From positions 3,511,001 through 3,575,000 of the forward strand of contig NZ_CP041745.1 in assembly GCF_007556815.1 (NCBI RefSeq): a stretch of DNA of 64,000 nt. The letters run 5' to 3'. Positions 50,406 to 60,066 of this stretch are shown here, piece after piece (the stretch's first letter is position 1; the number at the start of each line of letters is the position of its first letter). Under the pieces are notes generated by a model that ran no database searches, was not told where the DNA came from, and saw nothing but the letters and a program-made list of their open reading frames with translations. Source of the DNA: Paraburkholderia megapolitana (GTDB taxonomy: Bacteria > Pseudomonadota > Gammaproteobacteria > Burkholderiales > Burkholderiaceae). The translations under genes and the position numbers were made by a program.

Positions 50406-51869
50406 ATGGATATAACAACCTTTCTGGCTGCATTAGAAAACACCATAGGCAGCTATTTACCGAAGATCGCAGGCGCGCTCGGCATCCTGGCCGTCGGCTG
50501 GCTGGTCGCCGTGATTGTCCGGGCCGGGGTACGCAGGCTACTGTCGGCGCTCAAGGTCGACCGGCGCATCGCCGAAAGCACGCAACAGGCAACCCAGGTC
50601 GAGAGCATCATCGCCGGCGGTCTGTTCTGGCTGATTCTGCTCGTGACCGCAGTCGCCATCTTCAACGTCCTGAACCTGAGTGCGATTTCCAATCCGTTTT
50701 CGCTCCTTGTCACCAGAATCATCAACTATCTGCCGAACCTGATCGGCGGCGCGATACTCGCGCTGATCGCGTGGCTGATTGCGTCGCTGCTGCGCAATGT
50801 GGCCTCGAAGGCGCTGCATTCGAGCAAGCTCGACGACAAGCTGTCCGCGTCGGCCGGCATGCGCCCAATGAGCGCCTATCTCGGCGACGTACTGTTCTGG
50901 CTCGTCATCCTGACGTTCATTCCGGCGGTGCTTGCCGCGTTCGATCTGAACGGTCTGCTCGCGCCTGTGCAAAGCATGATCGACAAGCTGCTCGCGATCG
51001 TGCCGAATCTTTTCGCCGCCGCAGTGATTGGAGGTGTCGGCTGGATTCTCGCGAAAATCCTGCGCGGCCTTGTCATCAATCTGCTCGATGCAGCGGGCGC
51101 GGACAAGCTGACCCAGAACGTCAACAGCCCCACGCCGGTCCGGCTGTCGAGCTTCGTCGGAACCGTGGTCTATATCTTCGTGTTCGTGCCGTCACTGATC
51201 TCCGCACTCGATGCATTGAAGATCGATGCGATATCGCAACCGGCCACGCACATGCTCGACCAGTTTCTGGCTGCGGTGCCGGACATCGTCGCGGCCGTGG
51301 TGATCGTGCTCGTCACGTACTACGTCGCGCGCTTTGTCGCGGTGCTGGTGCAAAAGCTGCTCGGCGCGGCCGGCGTAGACGGGTTGCCCGCCCTGCTCGG
51401 TCTCGGCAAGGTGCTGTCCGGCGCGCTGCAACCGTCGGTACTGGCTGGGCGGCTCGTGATCTTCTTTGCGATGCTGTTTGCCGTGGTGGAGGCCGCCAAT
51501 CGTCTCGGCTTCACCCAGGTCCGCGACGTCGTCACGCTCTTCATCGAGTTCGGTGCGCACATCCTGATGGGCAGCGTGATACTGATCATCGGCTTCTGGC
51601 TCGCCAACCTCGCGCGGCGTGTCATCGAACAGGCCGAGAATGGGCAGAGTGTGCTGCTCGCACGCATCGCGCAGTTCGCGATCATCGGGCTCGTGTTCGC
51701 GATGGGATTGCGCGCGATGGGAATCGCCAACGAGATCGTGCAGCTCGCGTTCGGACTGGTGCTCGGCGCGATTGCGGTCGCGGTGGCGCTGTCGTTCGGG
51801 CTCGGCGGACGCGAGGCCGCAGGCAAGCTGCTCGAGCGCTGGTTTAGCGGCGGCGCCAGCAAGGAGTAA
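50406..51869 (+). CDS. Mechanosensitive-channel-like protein with repeated conserved TM helices
   Basis: ATG at 50406 after GGGAGAGAAGC; 487 residues. The protein is built of repeats of a Conserved TM helix unit (LPKIAGALGILAVGWLVAVI, LPNLIGGAILALIAWLIASL, VPNLFAAAVIGGVGWILAKI, VPDIVAAVVIVLVTYYVARF), each followed by a short loop, and ends with LGLVLGAIAVAVALSFGLGG, which matches the pore-helix signature of MscS-like channels (GLGG...). Inner-membrane osmotic channel is the expected role. It stands alone. Confidence 0.85.
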   Translation: MDITTFLAALENTIGSYLPKIAGALGILAVGWLVAVIVRAGVRRLLSALKVDRRIAESTQQATQVESIIAGGLFWLILLVTAVAIFNVLNLSAISNPFSLLVTRIINYLPNLIGGAILALIAWLIASLLRNVASKALHSSKLDDKLSASAGMRPMSAYLGDVLFWLVILTFIPAVLAAFDLNGLLAPVQSMIDKLLAIVPNLFAAAVIGGVGWILAKILRGLVINLLDAAGADKLTQNVNSPTPVRLSSFVGTVVYIFVFVPSLISALDALKIDAISQPATHMLDQFLAAVPDIVAAVVIVLVTYYVARFVAVLVQKLLGAAGVDGLPALLGLGKVLSGALQPSVLAGRLVIFFAMLFAVVEAANRLGFTQVRDVVTLFIEFGAHILMGSVILIIGFWLANLARRVIEQAENGQSVLLARIAQFAIIGLVFAMGLRAMGIANEIVQLAFGLVLGAIAVAVALSFGLGGREAAGKLLERWFSGGASKE

Positions 51870-52025
51870 TCGCACAGGCGGATTGCGTCGTTTGCACTTT
51901 CGGCGCGATCCGCGTGTCATCGACGCACGTCGACCACCCCTGCGCGGCACAACGCGCGCATGCCAGTTGCCACCCGCGCTGCGCTTCGGTATGTTGCCGT
52001 ATCCCTTCCCGCTAAAAGGTCCGTC

Positions 52026-52889
52026 ATGTTGCCGAAACGCCTGCTTTACGCTGCCGCTTTATGCGTTCCTCTGATCGCGGTTCATGCCGGCGCGCAGACC
52101 GCGTCGGAACCGGCTGCGCCCACTGCTGCGTCCAATGAGTCTCTCGTTCCCGCTGTGGTCGCTGCCCTCACGCCCGGTGCGGGCGCCATGAGCGGCCCGG
52201 TACGCAACATCGTGCTGGTGCATGGCGCGTTCGTCGACGGATCGAGCTGGAACGGCGTGATCGCCGAGCTGCAGAAGAAGGGCTACAACGTGAGCGCCGT
52301 GCAGAATCCGCTGACGTCGCTAGCCGACGATGCCGACGCGGTCCGCCAGGTGCTCGCGCGGCAAACCGGGCCGACGCTGCTCGTCGGTCATTCGTGGGGC
52401 GGCACGGTGATCACCGAAGCAGGAGCCGATGCGCCGAATGTAGTCGGCCTCGTCTACATCGCGGCCATCGCACCGGATGTCGGCGAATCGACGTCGGATG
52501 TTCTGAAACACGGACCGACGATGCCGATCAACGCGAGCATCGCGCCCGACGCCGATGGTTATCTGTGGCTCGATCCGGCGAAGTATCACGACGATTTCGC
52601 TGCGGACGTACCCGAGACCCAGACACGCGTGCTGTCCGCGGGCGAACAGCCGATCGCCGCGAAGGCGTTCAGCGACCCGGTCACGAAGGCTGCGTGGAAG
52701 TCGAAGCCGTCGTGGTACATGGTCGCGACGAAAGACCGCGCTGTGTCGCCCGATCTCGAACAATGGATGGCCAAGCGGATCAGCGCAACGGTGATCTCCA
52801 TTCCGTCGAGCCATCTGGCACCGGTCTCGCACGCAGTGGAAGTTGCAGTGGCCATCGACCTTGCCGCGCAGAATCTCAACAAACCTTAA
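52026..52889 (+). CDS. Secreted alpha/beta hydrolase
   Basis: ATG at 52026 with AAAAGGT upstream; 287 residues. Signal peptide LLYAAALCVPLIAVHAGA. The hydrolase marks are IVLVHGAFVDGSSWNGVI, the nucleophile VGHSWGGTV, and the late SSHLAPVSH histidine, with an aspartate in ATKDRAVSP. This is the pattern of the large soluble alpha/beta hydrolase group (esterase/haloperoxidase-like, often annotated after salicylate-esterase-type plant proteins). Periplasmic. A strong terminator follows. Confidence 0.88.
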   Translation: MLPKRLLYAAALCVPLIAVHAGAQTASEPAAPTAASNESLVPAVVAALTPGAGAMSGPVRNIVLVHGAFVDGSSWNGVIAELQKKGYNVSAVQNPLTSLADDADAVRQVLARQTGPTLLVGHSWGGTVITEAGADAPNVVGLVYIAAIAPDVGESTSDVLKHGPTMPINASIAPDADGYLWLDPAKYHDDFAADVPETQTRVLSAGEQPIAAKAFSDPVTKAAWKSKPSWYMVATKDRAVSPDLEQWMAKRISATVISIPSSHLAPVSHAVEVAVAIDLAAQNLNKP

Positions 52890-52901
52890 GCTTCTCGAAC
52901 A

Positions 52902-52940
52902 AAAACGCGCGGATGACCTGGCAGGTCACCCGCGCGTTTT
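52902..52940. terminator. Bidirectional terminator between hydrolase and poxB
   Basis: AAAACGCGCGGATGACC-tggca-GGTCACCCGCGCGTTTT, 17-bp stem with one A/C mismatch, A-run on one side and T-run on the other. It lies 12 bp after the hydrolase stop and 14 bp after the poxB stop on the opposite strand, so it can end both transcripts. Confidence 0.88.
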
Positions 52941-52954
52941 CTTTGCCACTTGCG

Positions 52955-54679
52955 CTAGCGCAGATTCGTGTTCGCGAGTTCGACCACCTCATCGCCGCGG
53001 CCGCTCAGCACCGCACGCAGCATATAGAGGCTGAAGCCCTTCGCCTGCGCCCACTGGATCTTCGGCGGCATCGCGAGTTCGTGTTTCGCTGTGACGACGT
53101 CGACCACGGCCGGCCCCGGATGCGCAAACGCCGCGCGCAATGCTTCGGCCAGCGTCTCCGATTCGGTGACCCGCACGCCGAAGATGCCGGCGCCCTTGGC
53201 AATCGCCGCGAAATCGGTGGTGGCGAGATCGGTGCCCGTGTCGAGATAACCGCCCGCCTTCATCTCCATCGCGACGAAACCGAGCACGCTGTTGTTGTAG
53301 ACGACGATCTTGATCGGCAGATTCAACTGACGCGCGGTGAGCAGATCGCCGAGCAACATCGACAGGCCGCCGTCGCCGGATAGCGACACTACCTGCCTGC
53401 CTGGCGCCGCCGCCTGTGCGCCGAGCGCCTGCGGCATCGCGTTCGCCATCGACCCATGATTAAACGATCCGTGCAACGAACGACGGCCGTTCATCGTCAG
53501 ATAGCGCGCGGCCCAGAGCGTCGGTGTGCCGACGTCGGCGGTGAATACCGCATCGTCTGCGGCGATCTGGTCGACGAGGCTTGTCAGGTACTGCGGATGG
53601 ATTGGCCGCCCCAGATCGGAGGGTCGCGCAAGATCGTCGAGCCCTTTGCGCGCCGCCGCGTAATGCTTGCGTGCACGCTCGATGAAATGCCGTTCGGTCT
53701 TGCGTGTGAGTTTGGGCAGCAGCGCCTGCAATGTCGCACGCACATCGCCGACGAGTCCCAGCTTGAGCGGCGCGCGACGTCCGAGCGCCCTGCCGCGCCG
53801 GTCGATCTGCACGATGTCCGCCTCGGGCGGATAGAAGTTGCGATACGGGAAGTCGGTGCCGAGCATGACGAGCGTGTCGCACGACATCATCGCGTGATAG
53901 CCGGAGCTGAAGCCGATCAGCCCTGTCATGCCGACGTCATACGGGTTGTCCCATTCCACGTGCTGCTTGCCGCGCAGCGCGTGCACGGTCGGTGCGCCGA
54001 GCGTATCGGCCAGCGCGACCACTTCGTCGTGCGCGCCTTCGCAGCCGCTGCCGCACAGCAGCGTGACGCCACCCGAATTATTCAGCAGCTCGGCGAGGCG
54101 ATCGATATCGGCGGCGGCGGGAGTCAGTACCGGCGCACCGGCGGAGCCGGACCACGACGGTGTTTCATCGGGCGCGTCGCTGAGCGCAACGTCGCCGGGC
54201 AGCACGATCACCGCGACACCGCGTTCCTCGATCGCCGTGCGCATGGCTGTCGCCAGCACACGCGGAAACTGCGCCGGGTTCGACACGAGTTCGACGTAGT
54301 GGCTGCACTCCTTGAACAGTTCCTGCGGATGCGTCTCCTGAAAGTATCCGAGCCCGATCTCCGAAGATGGAATATGCGCCGCGATCGCCAGCACCGGCAC
54401 ATGGTTGCGGTGACAGTCGAACAGCCCGTTGATCAGATGCAGATTGCCCGGCCCACAACTGCCCGCGCATACGGCGAGCTTGCCGGTAGCGGCCGCATCG
54501 GCGCCCGCGGCGAACGCCGCCACTTCTTCATGACGCGTATGCATCCAGCGAATCGAGCCGAGCCGGTGCAGGCTGTCGGACAGGCCGTTGAGGCTGTCGC
54601 CGGTGACGCCCCAGATCCGCTCGACGCCAGCCGCGGCCAGTGTCTTTGCGAGAAAGTCTGCGATGGTTTGCTTCGCCAT
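52955..54679 (-). CDS. poxB: Pyruvate dehydrogenase (quinone), pyruvate oxidase
   Basis: The protein has 574 residues. It starts [20 protein letters not shown] with the catalytic glutamate in [16 protein letters not shown]; the central FAD domain follows; the TPP motif is [20 protein letters not shown] and then VYNNS. The end retains the C-terminal helix that in E. coli PoxB binds the membrane and quinone. It oxidises pyruvate to acetate and CO2, passing electrons to ubiquinone. Monocistronic by position. Confidence 0.93.
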   Translation of the reverse strand: MAKQTIADFLAKTLAAAGVERIWGVTGDSLNGLSDSLHRLGSIRWMHTRHEEVAAFAAGADAAATGKLAVCAGSCGPGNLHLINGLFDCHRNHVPVLAIAAHIPSSEIGLGYFQETHPQELFKECSHYVELVSNPAQFPRVLATAMRTAIEERGVAVIVLPGDVALSDAPDETPSWSGSAGAPVLTPAAADIDRLAELLNNSGGVTLLCGSGCEGAHDEVVALADTLGAPTVHALRGKQHVEWDNPYDVGMTGLIGFSSGYHAMMSCDTLVMLGTDFPYRNFYPPEADIVQIDRRGRALGRRAPLKLGLVGDVRATLQALLPKLTRKTERHFIERARKHYAAARKGLDDLARPSDLGRPIHPQYLTSLVDQIAADDAVFTADVGTPTLWAARYLTMNGRRSLHGSFNHGSMANAMPQALGAQAAAPGRQVVSLSGDGGLSMLLGDLLTARQLNLPIKIVVYNNSVLGFVAMEMKAGGYLDTGTDLATTDFAAIAKGAGIFGVRVTESETLAEALRAAFAHPGPAVVDVVTAKHELAMPPKIQWAQAKGFSLYMLRAVLSGRGDEVVELANTNLR

Positions 54680-54803
54680 GCTGTGCTCCTTCGGTGAAAA
54701 AACGGTGCCTCGGGAATGCCAGAGGTTACCGCTTCCTCGCGAAACGTGTCACCGCGGAGCCATCGTAAGCGGAGTGAAAACACTGTGCATCGCAGACGGC
54801 TTT

Positions 54804-56042
54804 TCAGCAGGTCACCGCGCTCTGCGCAGGAATGTCCGTGAGCCGCGCAGCCGACGACACGAAGATGATCAGCGCCTGCACAAGAAACGCGGCGGCCGCG
54901 ACGACGAGGCACGCGTCCATGCCGTAGTGCCCGCTGATTGTCGCACCGAGCAGCGCGCCCAGCGGCCGTGCACCGTACGTCGCGGTGCTGTTGATCGCCG
55001 ACACGCGGCCCATCATGGCGGACGGCGTAATCGCCTGACGCAGCGTCGTCGATCCGACGGTCCACAGAATCGGCCCCGCGCCGAGCAGGAAGAAACTCAA
55101 CGCGGCGAGCCAGAACGACGGCATCAAAAGCGTCGCAACCATCACCAGCGAGGCGATCAATCCGCACGTCGGCCCGATCGTCAGCACACGACCGAACATG
55201 AGACGCCGCGCGATCGCCGGCGCGGCCAGCGCACCGCACACCATGCCGACGCCGTACGCGCCGAGCGTCATGCCGACCGCCGACGCCGATAACCCGAGCC
55301 GGTGCACTGCGTACGGCACATAGACCGACTGCAGCGTGAAGAAGCCTAGGTTGAAAAACACTGCGGTGGCGAGCATCGGCCGCAGCAACGCATCGCCGAG
55401 TACGAAGCGCGCGCCATCGCGCAGTTCGAGCAGGAAATGCCGCGCTGCTGCAGGCGTTCGCGCCGGCTCGCGCAAGCCGGCCAGCAAGCCGACTGCGAGC
55501 ATCGACAACGCAGCCGCGCAGCCGTACGCCCAACCTGCACCGATCCAGCCGACCAGCAACCCGCCCAGCGCCGGCCCCGCCGAATAGGCAACACTGCGCG
55601 CCAGCTCCATACGGCCGTTCGCTGCTGCAAGCGCGGCGCGCGATACGAGCGAAGGCACGAGAGCGGGTGCCGCGACGCTGTACGCGACTGTGCCAGTCGC
55701 GCCGAGAAAACCGAGCGCGGCGAGCAGCGGCAACGACAAGGTGTGCATGCCGATCAGCAGCAACACGCCTAGCATCGCGACAGCGCGCACCGCTTCGGCA
55801 ACCGTCATCAGCGTGCGGCGCGAGCGACGATCGGCCCATACGCCGAGTGGTATCGACAGCAACAGAAACGGCAGCGTCTGCGCGGTTTGCAGCAAACCCG
55901 TTTCACGCGCGGACGCGCCCAGCATGAACACGGCGACGAGCGGCGCGGCGGCGAGACTGACCTGCTCTGCGGACTGTGCGACGAGATTCGACCACGCGAG
56001 CCGCTGGAACGCGACCGGCAGGTGTGGATGCAAGGAAGCCAT
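54804..56042 (-). CDS. MFS exporter, EntS/MacAB-like 12-span type
   Basis: ATG at 56042 follows GGAG at six bases and gives 412 residues; ATG/GTG starts at 56069-56075 lie within a hairpin. It has 12 predicted spans: RLAWSNLVAQSAEQVSLAAA, ADRRSRRTLMTVAEAVRAVA (motif A), LGAYGVGMVCGALAAPAIAR, GRVSAINSTATYGARPLGAL. It belongs to the MFS_3/EntS-like drug or siderophore export group. Its ribosome site is one arm of a perfect 14-bp hairpin, suggesting translational control. Confidence 0.88.
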   Translation of the reverse strand: MASLHPHLPVAFQRLAWSNLVAQSAEQVSLAAAPLVAVFMLGASARETGLLQTAQTLPFLLLSIPLGVWADRRSRRTLMTVAEAVRAVAMLGVLLLIGMHTLSLPLLAALGFLGATGTVAYSVAAPALVPSLVSRAALAAANGRMELARSVAYSAGPALGGLLVGWIGAGWAYGCAAALSMLAVGLLAGLREPARTPAAARHFLLELRDGARFVLGDALLRPMLATAVFFNLGFFTLQSVYVPYAVHRLGLSASAVGMTLGAYGVGMVCGALAAPAIARRLMFGRVLTIGPTCGLIASLVMVATLLMPSFWLAALSFFLLGAGPILWTVGSTTLRQAITPSAMMGRVSAINSTATYGARPLGALLGATISGHYGMDACLVVAAAAFLVQALIIFVSSAARLTDIPAQSAVTC

Positions 56043-56048
56043 AGTGAT

Positions 56049-56080
56049 CTCCGGTGACGATGACGCCATCGTCACCGGAG
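56049..56080 (-). promoter_or_regulatory. Perfect hairpin sequestering the MFS ribosome-binding site
   Basis: CTCCGGTGACGATG and CATCGTCACCGGAG form a 14-bp perfect dyad with a 4-base loop. Read in the message, its 3' arm ends in GGAG, six bases before the ATG at 56042, so the folded RNA would hide the Shine-Dalgarno. It could equally be a DNA operator. Confidence 0.65.
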
Positions 56081-56146
56081 TGCTTATCGGAGGCGCTCCG
56101 GTTCTTGCTCTGTTATTCGACTATGGGACCGCGGCCGCGCTACGCC

Positions 56147-57577
56147 TCAGGGCGCGTATGACGACGCTACACCGCTTTCGAGCCCATGTTCGAGCGTCGC
56201 GCGCACGATCGACAGTCCACGCGTCAACGTCTCGCGCGAGCTCGCGCCGGTCATGCAGATGCGCACCGCGTGCGGCGCGGCATTGCGGCCGATCACGAAG
56301 CTATCGGCGGTCTTTACGAGCACGCCTTCGTGACGCAGCGCCGCTGCGAATTCAGCCGCGCGCCACGGCTCCGGCAGCGGCAGCCACAGATGCGAACTCG
56401 TCGCCGCGTGCCGGTACGCGATGCCCGCGAGCACCTCGCGCGCCACTACGTGTTGCGTCTCGATGTGCGCGCGCTGCAAGCCGTACAGTCGCTCCATCTC
56501 GCCGTTCTCGACCCAGCGCGCGACGATCTCCGCCATCAGCGGCGCGGTCATCCAGCAGTCGCTGCGGATCACCGCGGCAATCTTCGAGCACCACGCCTGC
56601 GGCGCCTGCAGATAACCGACGCGCAACCCTGGCGCGACGGATTTCGACAACCCTGCAATCAGGAACGCCTGCTCGGGCAACCACACCGACAGCGGAGCGG
56701 GCGGATTCTCGAGCAGCATCGCCGGCACGATATCTTCGATCAGCAGCACGGCGTGCCGGCGCAGGATGTCCGCGACGGCTTCGCGCCGCTCGACGGACAT
56801 CGTCGCGGTGGTCGGATTGTGGATGGTCGGCACGCAGAAGATGGCGCGCGGATGCAGCGATTTGCACGCAAGCTCGAGTGCGGCCGGCACGAGCCCTTCG
56901 TGATCGATCTCGACGCCGACCAGATGCAACCGCAGTTGCCGCGCGAGCGCGATGATGCCCGGATAGCTGACCACTTCGGCGAGCACCGTATCGCCAGGCC
57001 GCGCGACGGCGCGCAGTACTGATGCAAGCGCATGCTGTGCGCCTTGTGTGACGAGCACGCGTGCGGCGCTCGCCGGGCTGCCCGAACGTCCAAGCCACGC
57101 AGCGCCGGCCTGGCGATGGCGCATCGAGCCCGCTTCGGGCGCGTACTGCAACAGATCGGCGGCAAGGCGTTCGTCGGCTGCGATCTCGCGCAGTGTCGTC
57201 GACAACGCCGCTGCTTCTGCCGTGGATTGCGGCACGTTCTGGCCGAGATCGATCAGCGCCGGCGCCGCCGGCATGCCGGGGCGCGTCTCGAGCGGCGGTG
57301 CACCGCCGCCCGGTACATCGCGTGCGCGCGCTTGCGCCACATAGGTGCCGTCGCCCACACGCGCGTTGGCGAGCCCCTGGCGTTCGAGCTCCGCATAAGC
57401 GCGACTGATCGTACCCGTCGTCACATGCAGTTCGTTTGCGAGCGAGCGATGCGGCGGCAGCTTTTCGCCGGCCGGCAACTGGCCGTTAAGGATCGCCTGC
57501 GCAAACGCGCGCGCGATGACCTGGTACTTCGGATCGCTACCCGCCTCGATTCGCGGCAACCACGCATTCGTCGCCAT
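56147..57577 (-). CDS. MocR-type regulator (GntR HTH fused to aminotransferase domain)
   Basis: The protein has 476 residues. Residues ~15-85: GntR winged helix (FAQAILNGQLPAGEKLPPHR, SLANELHVTTGTISRAYAEL, ERQGLANARVGDGTYVA). Residues ~115-465: fold-type I aminotransferase; the PLP lysine is in GLSKSVAPGLRVGYL. MocR proteins use PLP as sensor, often for an amino compound. It is divergent from the enolase/ABC transporter operon and very probably controls it; symmetrical elements lie between. Confidence 0.93.
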   Translation of the reverse strand: MATNAWLPRIEAGSDPKYQVIARAFAQAILNGQLPAGEKLPPHRSLANELHVTTGTISRAYAELERQGLANARVGDGTYVAQARARDVPGGGAPPLETRPGMPAAPALIDLGQNVPQSTAEAAALSTTLREIAADERLAADLLQYAPEAGSMRHRQAGAAWLGRSGSPASAARVLVTQGAQHALASVLRAVARPGDTVLAEVVSYPGIIALARQLRLHLVGVEIDHEGLVPAALELACKSLHPRAIFCVPTIHNPTTATMSVERREAVADILRRHAVLLIEDIVPAMLLENPPAPLSVWLPEQAFLIAGLSKSVAPGLRVGYLQAPQAWCSKIAAVIRSDCWMTAPLMAEIVARWVENGEMERLYGLQRAHIETQHVVAREVLAGIAYRHAATSSHLWLPLPEPWRAAEFAAALRHEGVLVKTADSFVIGRNAAPHAVRICMTGASSRETLTRGLSIVRATLEHGLESGVASSYAP

Positions 57578-57604
57578 GATGCGACCGTCTCCATTGTCGG
57601 GTCA

Positions 57605-57720
57605 GGGTGTCATTTAAATGATACGCAGACAATCGGGCCGGATTGCACCCGATTGCATGCAGTCATTTACTTTAATTGAAGCGATTGAATTGCATGATTT
57701 GACTTCATAGCATGACACCC
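57605..57720. promoter_or_regulatory. Candidate MocR binding sites in the divergent promoter region
   Basis: GGGTGTCAT (57605-57613) and its exact inverse ATGACACCC (57712-57720) lie 98 bp apart. The first is part of a palindrome GTGTCATTTAAATGATAC (57607-57624; one mismatched pair), 30 bp before the MocR start codon. GCATGA also repeats at 57692 and 57710. MocR regulators commonly bind paired, separated sites. Confidence 0.55.
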
Positions 57721-57785
57721 ATCCTGATTCAATCGATTCTGCCGCCACCACAAGAAATAACGCGGCGCCCCCGGGAGGAGACCCG

Positions 57786-58934
57786 ATGAGCCACGCAGCA
57801 ACGGCCTCGACGCGCATCGTTCGCATCGAGATCACGCACCATCAGCTCGATCTCGATCCGCCGTTTCCGGCGTCGTGGGATAGCCAGCCGCGCCGCAAGT
57901 TTCCCGCGACGATCGTGCGCGTCCACGACGACGCGGGACATGTCGGCATCGGTTCCGGCGACGCGATGTACGGTTTCGCCGACTACCAGCATCTGTTTAT
58001 CGGCACCGATCCGCTCGATCTCGCGCGGCACAGCGCGGTGCTCGACAACATCGGCTTTCACGCGGGCCGCCCCTGGCCGCTCGATATCGCGCTGTGGGAC
58101 CTCGCCGGCAAGATTCGTGGCGAGCCGTGCTGGAAGATGGCAGGCGGCCGTGGCCAGCGGGTTCGCGCGTATGCGTCGAGCGGTGTGCACCGGCGGCCCG
58201 ACGAGATGGCCGAGATGGCGCGGCACATCGTGACGCGCGGTTTCCCCGCCTTGAAAATCCGCTTCGGCAGACCGCGTCTCGCGGACGATCTCGACGCGCT
58301 CGCCGCCGTACGCGACGCCGTCGGCTCGCAACTCGAATTGATGGTGGATTGCAATCAAGGCTGGCGTATGCCGTGGGACACGGCCGCGCCATGGACCGTC
58401 GCCAAAGCGCTCGAAGTCGCGCGCGAACTCGAGAAGCACAACGTCTACTGGATCGAAGAGCCGCTGCACCGCGGCGATTACGACGGCTATGCGCAGCTGC
58501 GCCGGATGACGCCGCTGCGCGTCGCGGGCGGCGAGTTGACACGCGAGCGTTACGAGTTCGATCAACTGCTCGCGCGCGAATGCCTCGATGTTTTTCAACC
58601 CGACGTCGCCTGCACGCTCGGCATGGAAGGGATGCGACAGCTCGCGCAGGCCGTCGAAGCGCACGGCAAGGTATTTACGCCGCACACGTGGGGCAACGGC
58701 ATCGGTCTCGCAGCAAACCTGCATCTGACCGCCGGCGCCGCATCCGCACCGTTCATCGAGTTTCCGTACGACCCGCCGGAGTGGTCGATCGCGCGGCGCG
58801 ATTTCATGTTGCAGCAACCGATCGACATCGACGCGCAAGGCTGGCTCACGCTGTCCGATGCGCCGGGTCTCGGTCTTACGCTCGACGAAGCCGTATTGAA
58901 TGCCACGCAAAGCGCTCGCAGCACGTACGCGTGA
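57786..58934 (+). CDS. Enolase-superfamily (mandelate racemase-like) enzyme
   Basis: ATG at 57786 after GGGAGGAG; 382 residues. Two domains: a capping domain (residues ~10-125) and the barrel. Catalytic and metal residues: ALKIRFGRP (K-x-R instead of K-x-K), VDCNQGW, IEEPL, GGELT (three acidic metal ligands) and PHTWGNG (His, with Asp in QPDVA). That is the mandelate racemase subgroup. Reaction unknown; the following quaternary-amine transporter suggests a betaine-like or N-methylated substrate, as for hydroxyproline-betaine epimerase HpbD, although that enzyme has K-x-K. Confidence 0.88.
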   Translation: MSHAATASTRIVRIEITHHQLDLDPPFPASWDSQPRRKFPATIVRVHDDAGHVGIGSGDAMYGFADYQHLFIGTDPLDLARHSAVLDNIGFHAGRPWPLDIALWDLAGKIRGEPCWKMAGGRGQRVRAYASSGVHRRPDEMAEMARHIVTRGFPALKIRFGRPRLADDLDALAAVRDAVGSQLELMVDCNQGWRMPWDTAAPWTVAKALEVARELEKHNVYWIEEPLHRGDYDGYAQLRRMTPLRVAGGELTRERYEFDQLLARECLDVFQPDVACTLGMEGMRQLAQAVEAHGKVFTPHTWGNGIGLAANLHLTAGAASAPFIEFPYDPPEWSIARRDFMLQQPIDIDAQGWLTLSDAPGLGLTLDEAVLNATQSARSTYA

Positions 58935-58991
58935 CGAGTGATGTGTCACGCAGCCGGCCCAGCCCCCGATATCAACAGGAAGGAGACAGTT

Positions 58992-60032
58992 ATGCAGATC
59001 AAACCCTGGATGCGCGCCACCTGCGTCGCATTCGCGGCCGCCGTGTGCTGGCCTGCTGCCGCACAGGCGGGCAGCTGGTGTTCGGCGGGCAAGACCGTGC
59101 GCTTTGCGGGCGTCACGTGGGAGAGCGGATCGTTTAGCTCCGAAGTGCTGCGCTTCATCGCCGAGAAGGGTTACGGCTGCAAGACCGACACGGTACCGGG
59201 CAGCACCGCAGCCACCGAAACCGCGATGTCGCGCAACGATCTGCAGGTCTGGTCCGAGCAATGGACCGGCCGCTCGGAAATCATCGCCAAGGCGGTGAAG
59301 GACGGTCAGGTCAAGCTGATCGGCGATACGCTGCCGGGCGGCACCAACGAAGGCTGGTACGTGCCGGAGTACGTCGTAAAGGGCGACGCGAAGCGCAACA
59401 TCAAACCGCTCGCGCCGAACCTCGTATCGGTGGCCGATCTGCCGAAATACAAGGACCTCTTCGAAGACGACGAAGAACCTGGCAAGGGCCGCTTCCTGAA
59501 CTGCCCGGCCGGCTGGGATTGCGAGCGCGTGAACCGGCGCCTGCTGAAAGTGCTCAACCTCGAAGATTCGTATACCGACTTCCGTCCGGGCACGGGCGCT
59601 GCGCTCGATGCAGCGATCACCTCGGCCTACGAGCGCGGCAAACCTATCCTCTTCTACTACTGGCAGCCAGCTGCGTTGATGGCGAAGTACCGCTTCGTCC
59701 AGCTGAAGATGCCGCCGTTCGACCAGAAATGCTGGGAAACGCTGCGCGCCGATAACAGCGCGTCGCAGTGCGCATCGTCGTATCTGGTTTCGCATCTGAA
59801 GGTCGGTGTGTCGACGCCGTTCTATCAGGCCGAGCCCGATCTGATGGCCGCGTATTCGAAGGTCAGTTTTCCGATGGACTTCCTGAACAAGACCATTCTG
59901 GAGATGACCAGCAAGAAGATCGATGGCGAAACGATGGCGAAGCAGTTCCTGCGCGAGCATCCGGAGATGTGGAAGGCCTGGGTACCGGCCGACGTCGCGC
60001 AGAAAATGCAGACCGCGCTTGCGGGTAGCTGA
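58992..60032 (+). CDS. Periplasmic binding protein of a quaternary-amine ABC transporter (ProX-like)
   Basis: ATG at 58992 with AAGGAGACAG upstream; 346 residues. Signal peptide MRATCVAFAAAVCWPAAAQA. The body is of the OpuAC/ProX class: VRFAGVTWESGSFSSEVLRF, GCKTDTVPGS, AMSRNDLQVWSEQWTGR, GKPILFYYWQPAALMAKY. Aromatic residues of the betaine cage (several Trp and Tyr, e.g. FYYWQP) are present. Five to six cysteines (WCSAGK, CPAGWDC, KCW, QCASS) are more than usual. Second gene of the enolase operon. Confidence 0.9.
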   Translation: MQIKPWMRATCVAFAAAVCWPAAAQAGSWCSAGKTVRFAGVTWESGSFSSEVLRFIAEKGYGCKTDTVPGSTAATETAMSRNDLQVWSEQWTGRSEIIAKAVKDGQVKLIGDTLPGGTNEGWYVPEYVVKGDAKRNIKPLAPNLVSVADLPKYKDLFEDDEEPGKGRFLNCPAGWDCERVNRRLLKVLNLEDSYTDFRPGTGAALDAAITSAYERGKPILFYYWQPAALMAKYRFVQLKMPPFDQKCWETLRADNSASQCASSYLVSHLKVGVSTPFYQAEPDLMAAYSKVSFPMDFLNKTILEMTSKKIDGETMAKQFLREHPEMWKAWVPADVAQKMQTALAGS

Positions 60033-60066
60033 GTAGTGTCAGGTGGAATGACGTGGAGGATTCGTC

